Positions 1 through 9,000 of a stretch of 15,433 nt of DNA are shown piece by piece. The number at the start of each line of letters is the position of its first letter. The first letter of the stretch is position 1. Under the pieces are notes generated by a model. That model saw nothing but the letters and a program-made list of their open reading frames with translations, was not told where the DNA came from and searched no databases. The DNA comes from CAYGTK01 sp964352775 (GTDB taxonomy: Bacteria > Bacteroidota > Bacteroidia > Chitinophagales > CAIOSU01): the NCBI GenBank assembly GCA_964352775.1, contig CAYGTK010000095.1:1-15433 (forward strand), given 5' to 3'. Made by a program: the position numbers and the translations under genes.

Positions 1-3000
1 ATACTACATTGACCATTACTGGTTTAGCTCCTAATACAGATTACGTAGTATATGTACGCGAGATATGCGCAGCAGGTGATACTAGCCTTTGGGTTGGCCC
101 GGTTAGCTTTACAACTCCATGTCCTATACAGTTTGTTGCGCCTTACTTTGAAGATTTCACTGCAGTTGGAACAGCTAACTCTAATACCGTTACAGATTGG
201 GATAACTGTTGGACAAGTGTTAACACTGGAGCTGCCAATGCAACTTGGCAAACCAATTCACCTGCTACTGGACTTAATCAAAACTCTACAGGTACAGGTC
301 CATTCTACGACCATACTACATTTGGAGTAAATGGTGGTCAATATATGTTCTTAGAAACATCAGGTGTTGCAGGTACTGTAGGTACTACAGATACATTAAC
401 GAGCCCTATTATTGATGTTTCTAGCCTAACAGTACCTTATGTTGAATTCTGGTATCACATGTTTGGAAACCTTATGGGTGATCTAAGCTTAGATGTAAGT
501 GTTGCAGGTTCTGGTGTATGGCAAAATGACATAATTGTGTTGAGCGGTCAAGCTCAAACGGCACAAGCAGAACCATGGTTGAAAGCTGAGGCAGGTTTGG
601 CAGCATATGCTGGTCAAACCATTCAATTACGTTTCAGAGGTACATCTGGTGGTGTGCAGTTCTCTGATATAATGGTCGATGATTTCAGTGTTATTGAAGC
701 ACCTACTTGTATTACTCCAGGAAGCATTACTGTTTCTAATGTTGATACTTCTTCAGCATTAATTACTTGGACCCCAGGTGGTACAGTTGCTACTCCTACT
801 TACTTATTAACTTTTGGCCCTGCGCCATTGTCAGCAGCTACTGATACTGTGTTTGTAGTTACAGATACATTCTTCAATGCTACTGGATTACTAGATAATA
901 CTGACTTTGAATTCACACTTCAAGAGGTATGTGCTCCTGGTGACTCTAGTAATGTAAGTCCAGTAGGAAACTTCAAAACGAACTTTTTACCAATTAACAA
1001 CAACAACCCACTATGTAATGTAGGTTATGCTATTCCTGACAACGGATGTGCATCTGGAAACACTCTAGTTGTAGATGTAATTGTTTCAGGTGCTCCTGGT
1101 GATTCATTGGGAACTAATGTTATCGTAAGAGGTGTAGATATCATTTTTGAGCACCAAGATCAGTTAGACCTTGAATTCTCTTTGATTTCTCCAAATGGAG
1201 TAAGTGTATTACTTGCTGCTGATGAAGGTACAGGTGCAGCTGATAATTTTGGAAATCCTGGTTTATGTCCAGCTCCAACTAGCTTTGTTAGTTTTGATAT
1301 GGATGCATTACAGACAATTGTAGCAGCGACAGGAGCTCAGGTTTCTGCTGGCGGGTCTTTTGTGCCAGAGGGCGATTTCGCAGATTGGTATGACGATTCA
1401 AACCCGAACGGTGTTTGGCAATTGGTGGTCTGTGATGACCTTGTTAACGACATTGGTTCTTTACAATACATTCAGATCCGTCTTGATACTCCTGCTACTT
1501 GTTTCCGTGCCTTGGCACTAGATGTTATTTCTACTGAAGACAGTTCAGCAACTCTAGCGTGGACTCCTGAGTCGCCTGGTACAGCTTACATTGTAGAATA
1601 TGGAACTGCGGGATTTGCAGTTGGTACAGGGTCAGTTGCTTCTGTTACGGATACCTTCACTACAATTACTGGCTTAGCGTCTGAAACGACTTTTGATTTC
1701 TATGTATACACCGTATGTGCACCTGGTGATACGAGTATAGCTTTTGGCCCAATAAGTGGAACAACACAATGCCCAGCATTTACAGCTCCATATTTTGAGG
1801 ATTTTACAGCTGTAGGTGCAACAAGTTCTAATGCTGTTACAGATTGGGATAACTGCTGGAAAAGTGTTAATACTGGAACCGCTAATGCAACTTGGCAAAC
1901 CAATGCTCCGGCAACTGGTAATAACCAAAACTCCACAGGTACTGGACCGTTTTACGACCATACTACATTTGGTGTAAATGGCGGACAGTATATGTTCCTT
2001 GAAACATCTGGTGGAGCTGTTACTGTTGGAACAACAGATACATTGTCGAGTCCATTTATTGACGTTTCTAGCTTAACGGTACCTTATGTTGAATTCTGGT
2101 ATTTTATGTTTGGAAACCTAATGGGTGACCTTAGCTTAGATGTAAGTGTTGCAGGCTCTGGTATTTGGCAAAATGATATAATTGTGTTGAGTGGTCAAGC
2201 TCAATCTGCACAAGCCGATCCATGGTTGAAAGCAGAAACTGATCTTGCCGCCTATGCTGGACAAACTATCCAACTACGTTTCCGTGGTACATCAGGTGGT
2301 ATACAATTCGCTGATATAATGATCGATGACTTCGCAGTATTTGAAGCTCCTCCATGTCCAGATCCAAGTTCATTCGCAGTTTCAGATATTACTCAGAACA
2401 GTACATTAGTTACTTGGGAATCTGGTGCGAACGGTACTAGTTGGATAGTTGAATACGGAGTATTCGGATTTACTCAGGGTACTGCTGGTGGTACAATAAT
2501 TACCACAACCGATACTTTTGCAGTACTAAGTGTCCTTAGCTCAGAGACACCTTATTCAGTTTATCTACAGGAAGTATGTACTGCTCAAGATAGTAGTGTG
2601 GTTCTTGGTCCTGTTGATTGGATAACATTAGAGGCTTGTCCAGATTTAAGTAATGTAACTGTTGATACTGTTGATCAAACTTCAGCAGCAATTGATTGGA
2701 ATAGCTTTAATGTAGGTTCTACTTATGAAATAGAGTACGGCCCAGCACCACTAACAGCTGGAACTGGAATGATCATTAATGGTACAGTACCTGCTGGTAG
2801 CCCTAAGGCAATCATACCAGGGCTTACTGATGCTACTAGCTACCAGTTCTTTGTACGTGAACTTTGTAGTGCTGTTAATGATAGTACTGATCAAGAGGGA
2901 CCTTTCGGGTTCACTACCTTGGCTACTTGTGTACCTGCCGATAGTTTTGAAGCTACCTTTATTGGTGGTGATACTATTGAGGTGGATTGGAATAGCGCAA

Positions 3001-6000
3001 ATGGTGTTACCTACTTTGTTGAATACGGCCCAACAGGATTTACCCCTGGTACTGGAACTCTAGTTTCAGGCACAGTTGGTGTAGATGGACCGCCAATTAT
3101 TGTTACGGGTTTAACTGAGGGTCAAGTAAATGACTTTAGACTTCGTGAAGAGTGTACTGCAGGTGATACTAGTGTAGCACTTATTATTCAAGGTGGTACA
3201 CCTCCTTCTAACGATGATTGTTTTGCTGCATTACTAGTTGGTACTTGTGGTGATACTGCTGTATCATACATTAATAATGGTTCGGAATCTCTACCAGGTA
3301 CGAATTGTGGTGGTGATGCTGAAGATGATGTTTGGTTCACTTTTGTAGCTACAAATGCTCAAACTCGTATAGAGTTAATACCAAGTGGTGTTAATTATGA
3401 TGCTGTGTTAGAGCTTTTCTCTGGAGTATGTGATACTTTAAATAGTATTGACTGTTCTGATAATACATTTGAAGGTGATGCAGAAGTGATATTTGCAACA
3501 GGCTTAATACCTGGAAATACTTATTATGTTAGATCATACGACTTCTTTGATGTACCTACAGGTGATAGCACCGTAGCATTAAATGTTAGCACTCTTGATG
3601 GAGGAGCTATTAGCATTGTTGGTGATACAGCTGCATGTGATGGAAGTCCTATCACACTTACCGCGATAGCAGGTACAGATTATTTATGGTCAACTGGTGC
3701 TACTACAGCGTCGATTACTTTAATACCTACTGCTACGGCAGATTACAGTGTTACTGTTTCTGCTGGTAATTGTGTAGGTGCTGATACTGTTACTATTCCT
3801 TTCTATCCAGCAGTAGTTGCTGATGCAGGATCGGATGTAACGATATGTGAAGGTGATACAACTACATTAACTGCTACTGGTGGTACTTCGTACTCATGGA
3901 GTTCAGGTGATATGACAGCTATGGCGATGGTTTTACCTACGGATACTACAGAGTATTATGTAACTGTTACCGGACCAGGTGGATGTGATGATGTTGATAC
4001 TGTTACAGTAAACGTTATTCCTGCACCTATCATAGTTATTACTTCTGATACTACAATTTGCGAAGGAGAAACTATTGATCTGTTAGCTTCTGGCGGTACT
4101 GACTACTTATGGTCTACTGGAGAAACTACAGCTCAGATAACTGTTTCGCCTGCTGCATCTGTAACATATGATGTAACTGTTACTGAAAATTCTACTGGTT
4201 GTTCAGCTTTCGATGCAGTTGTAGTAACTGTAAATGATACACCGAGTGTAAGTATTCCGGCAGCATCAATATGTGCTGGTTCAGCAACTGTACTTGATGC
4301 AGGAAATGCTGGTTTTGACTTTGCATGGGCACCAGGTGGTGAACTTACGCAGTCAATTGTAGTGAATACTGCTGGTACATATACTGTAACAGTTACTAAC
4401 CCAACTACTTTATGTTCTGGAGTTGGTGTGGTAGTTGTAACTCTTGATACTGCATTGAATGTTCCTGTTATGGATGTAACCATCTGTGAAGGTGATGTTA
4501 CTACTCTTGATGCAGGCAACATTGGAGCAAATTACTTATGGTCTCCAAATGGAGATACTACCCAAACTATTGATATAACCTTAGCTGGTGACTACTCTGT
4601 TGTAGTTACAGATACTTCTGGTTGTGTTGGTAGAGATACGGTTACACTAGACTACTACCCAGCTGTTCCGGCAGATGCGGGTATGGATGTAACCATCTGT
4701 GAAGGTGAAACTACCATGCTAATGGCAACTGGAGGAGTAGGATATGAATGGAGTACAGGCGACCTTACGGCTGCTGCTAGTGTTTCTCCTTCTGATACAA
4801 CTGACTATGTAGTTACTGTAACAAGTAGCGATGGTTGTACAGCTACAGATACAGTTACTGTAAATGTTAATCCTGCACCAGACCTTACTGTAGCAGATGC
4901 TCCAGTTTGTATTGGTGATACTGCAATATTGAGAGCAGTTTCTACAGGAACTCTACTTTGGAGTACTGGTGAAACAACTGACAGTATAGTAGTATTTGTA
5001 ACTACAACTACTGGATATAGTGTTACTGCAACAGATGGCATTGGATGTACCAGTGTTGATTCTGCAACAGTAATAGTTAATTCATTACCTGTAGCTGATG
5101 CTGGCCCAGACCAAACAATATGTGTAGGTGATGCTATTCAGATAGGACCTAGTAATGCTACATTCATTAATGAGAACTTTAACAGTTGTTCTGGTTTTGC
5201 TCCTACAGGATGGTCTACTAATGTGATCTCTGGTCCATGTGATTGGACATTTAATACAGGTGATATGCCAACTGGTACAGACTTTACTACCTGTGCAGTT
5301 ATCTTCAACGATAACTTGTGTACTGGTGGACCAAGTATTATAGAGTTGTACACTCCTGTGTTTAACACCACTGGAGCTGGATCACTAGACTTTAGTTTCG
5401 ACTACTCTCATCAAGATTTCGCTGGTAGCGGATTCATTGTTGCTGAGGTATTTGATGGATTTCAGTGGGTTGAGATATGGAATGTAACTGTTGATCAAAT
5501 AGGTTCATTCTCACAAGATCTAGCTCCGTTCTCAAATGCGAACTTCCAGATACGTTGGAGATATAATGACGATGGTGCTAACTCAGGCTTGACTTGGGGA
5601 ATAGGTATGGATAATATCCAATTGATCAGCGTGCCAGCGGGTACGTTCGCTTGGACTCCTGCAGCTAGTATTGACGATCCTGCTGGATTTAATCCAATAG
5701 CTTCTCCAGATACAACTACAGATTATATAGTAGTAACTACAAACCAATTCGGTTGTACTGATATGGATACTGTTACTGTAACAGTTGTTCCATTAACTCC
5801 AGTGACTACTTCTGGAATTGTAGGTCCTTACTGTATTGATGATACTACTCAGTATGCTCTTACAGGAACTCCTGCAGGCGGTACGTTCAGTTATGCTGGT
5901 GTTGATACTAACGTATTCATTCCTTCATTAGCTGGAACAGGTGACGTAAATGTGATATACACTTATGTTGACCCTACTACACTATGTACTACATTAGATA

Positions 6001-9000
6001 CGCAAGTAGCTGATGTTCGTCCATTACCTACTTTGGCCATTAATGGTTTACCAGGTACAGTTTGTTTGGGAGACACAATTGCACTTAGCCCTTCACCTGC
6101 TGGTGGAATGCTAAGTGGTGATGGAGTAATAAATGACAGTACGTTCGTAGCTAGCGCTATAGGATCTCCAATAGTGTCATACGCTTACGCGGATTCTATA
6201 GGTTGTTTTGATAGCATTGCAGTTGTATTGTTCTCTCCTGGACCTACAGCAGTTACTATTGACTCAATAGCGACTACATACTGTGCAGAAGATGACCAAG
6301 ATGTTGTACTATCTACAAGCTTAGCTGGTGGTACCTTCAGCGGACCTGGTGTTACTGATACAGTATTCAATCCAGCAGCTGCTGGACCAGGTACTCACAC
6401 AATTACATATGACTTGATACCTACAAGCCAATACATTGTTAATCAAGTGGCATTTGGAGTTCAGACAGGTGGTACACCAACTGCAGCACCTAGAATTGTT
6501 GGTTCTGATGATGATGGTGTAACTGGTGTAATGCCAATTGGTTTCAATTTCAGTTTCTATGGAAATAGCTATACTGAGTTGAGAGCAAGTACTAATGGGT
6601 TCTTATACTTCGATGTTACTTCTACAAACAATACCAGATTTAACCAAGTTCTTCCAGCTACAGCTGCGCCTAATGATATCATTGCGTTCATGTGGGAAGA
6701 CCTTAACATCACTGGGACTGGTGGATATACTTACTATACAGACGGTGTAGCTCCTAATAGAAGATTTGTAGTTGACTATGAAGGGTTCCAATTTGGAAGT
6801 TCATTTGTTCTTGCGCCAGTTCAAGCACAAATAGTATTGTATGAAGGAAGCAATGAGATAGACGTTACCTGTATACTATGTGTTGGTGATCCTGGTACTG
6901 CTGATGCAACTCAAGGAATTGAGAATATCGACGGTACTGAGGCAGTTGTTGTATTAGGTCGTAATAACAATGCTTGGAGTGATACTACTAGCACTTATCG
7001 TTTCTCTCCTACATTCTGCCCTGGATCTGATGCTATCACAGTTACAGTTAATCCTACTCCTGCAGTTACTGTTGGTGCGGATACTGCAGCTTGTGAGAAC
7101 GAAGTATTGACCTTTACTGCTACAGGTGCTTCTGACTACTTATGGAGTACTGGTGATACTACTGCTGCTATTACGTATATAGCTACTGTAAACACTAGCT
7201 TCTCAGTAACTGGTGTTGATGCCAATGGATGTTCGGCTACTGATACAGTTAATGTAACAGTAAGTCCAGCACCTGTGTTGATGTCATTATCTACTGATAC
7301 ATCTATATGTTTTGGTGAATCAGTAACACTTACCATAAGTGCTACAGGTGGAAATACTCTTTGGAGTACTGGAGACACTACTGCAAGTATTACAGTTAGT
7401 CCAGCCGCAACTACTACTTACTCAGTAGCAACTACAAACGGGTTTAACTGTAGTGTAGGTGGAGACATCACTGTAACAGTTGAAGCTCTTCCTGTAGTTA
7501 CGTTATTGGATGAGTCATTCTGTGTTGGCGGAAGCGCTACACTAGATGCTGGTAATCCTGGTTCTAGCTTCTTATGGAGTACTGGAGATACTACCCAAAC
7601 AGTTACATTAACTGTAGCGGGTGTGTTTAGTGTTACTGTGACCAATACTGCTGGTTGTACAGCAACTGACGATGCACTTGTAACATTGAATAACAGCTTA
7701 ACTGTTACTCTACCAGATACTGACATTTGCCCTGGAGAGACCTTGACACTAAGTGCAGGTAACTCTGGTAAGGATTACTTATGGAGTACTGGTGATACAA
7801 CTCAGACTATTGATGTGACTACAGCTGGAAATTACGGTGTGCTAGTTACTGATCCAGTTGTTGGTTGTACCGGTACAGATACTGCTACTATTGGTGTATT
7901 GCCAGCAGTTACAGTAAATGTAGCTGATGCTACTATCTGTGATGGTGAAACTGCAACACTAGATGCAGGTAATGCTGGTTCAACTTACCAATGGAGCAAT
8001 GGCGATCTAACTCAAACAACTGATGTAACAGTTGGTGGTGATTACTCGGTTGTTGTAACAAGCGTAGATGGATGTACTGGTACAGATACTGCAACAGTTG
8101 TTGTTAACCCTACCCCAGTATTAGTATCACTTACTGCAGATGCTGCAATTTGCGATGGTGAGTCTATCACTTTAACTGCAAATGCAACAGGTGGTAACAT
8201 ACTATGGAGCACAGGTGATACTACTGCTAGCATAACAGTTAGTCCTACTGTAACAACTACTTACACAGTAGATGTTACTAATGGATTTGCTTGTTCTGTA
8301 AGCGGTTCAGTAACTGTTACGGTTAACCCTCTACCAGTAGTTAATCTATTGGATGAGTCAATATGTATTGGTGGAACGGCTACATTGAATGCTGGTAATG
8401 CTGGTTCAAGCTATGTTTGGACAACCGGTGATACCACACAAACTATCGATGTAACTGCTGCTGGTGTTTATGGAGTTACCGTAACTACAGCAAATGGTTG
8501 CGTAGCTAATGATGACGCTACCATTTCCGTTACTACCAACTTGACAGTTAATCTCCCTGATACTGACATCTGTGATGGAACATCTATCACACTTGACGCT
8601 GGTAACGCAGGTAAAGACTTCTTGTGGAGTAATGGTGATACTACTCAGACTATCACAGTTTCGGCTGCTGGTAATTACAGTGTAGTTGTTACTGACCCAA
8701 TTGCAGGTTGTGATGGTACAGACACTGCTACTATCGGAATTCTTCCAGCAATTAGTGTAACACTAGCAGACCCTTCAATTTGCCCTGGAACAAGCACTAC
8801 GCTTGATGCAGGAAATGCAGGTTCTAGCTACGCATGGAGCAATGGAGACACTACCCAAACAACTACAGTTAGTATGGGTGGAGATTACATTGTTACAGTA
8901 ACTAGTACTGACGGATGTGTTGCTACTGATACTGCTACTGTATCTATGTTCCCTGGAGTAACTATTACGCTTGCTGATTCTACAGTATGTGATGGTGAAA

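Noticed and set aside
9..11. TTG at 9 as the start codon of the giant gene
   Set aside because: The frame is open to the left edge and the residues around it are the middle of an Fn3 domain, so the true start is upstream of the window.
2779..3063. Plus-strand frame of 94 codons in the Fn3 region
   Set aside because: It overlaps the giant gene in another frame, has hydrophobic low-quality composition and no start signal.
4133..4522. Minus-strand open frame of 129 codons inside Ig-like array 1
   Set aside because: It is the antisense of repeated, Thr/Val-rich coding DNA that has few stop triplets in that frame. Similar antisense frames recur at 4805-5041, 7136-7378, 7418-7726 and 8042-8233.
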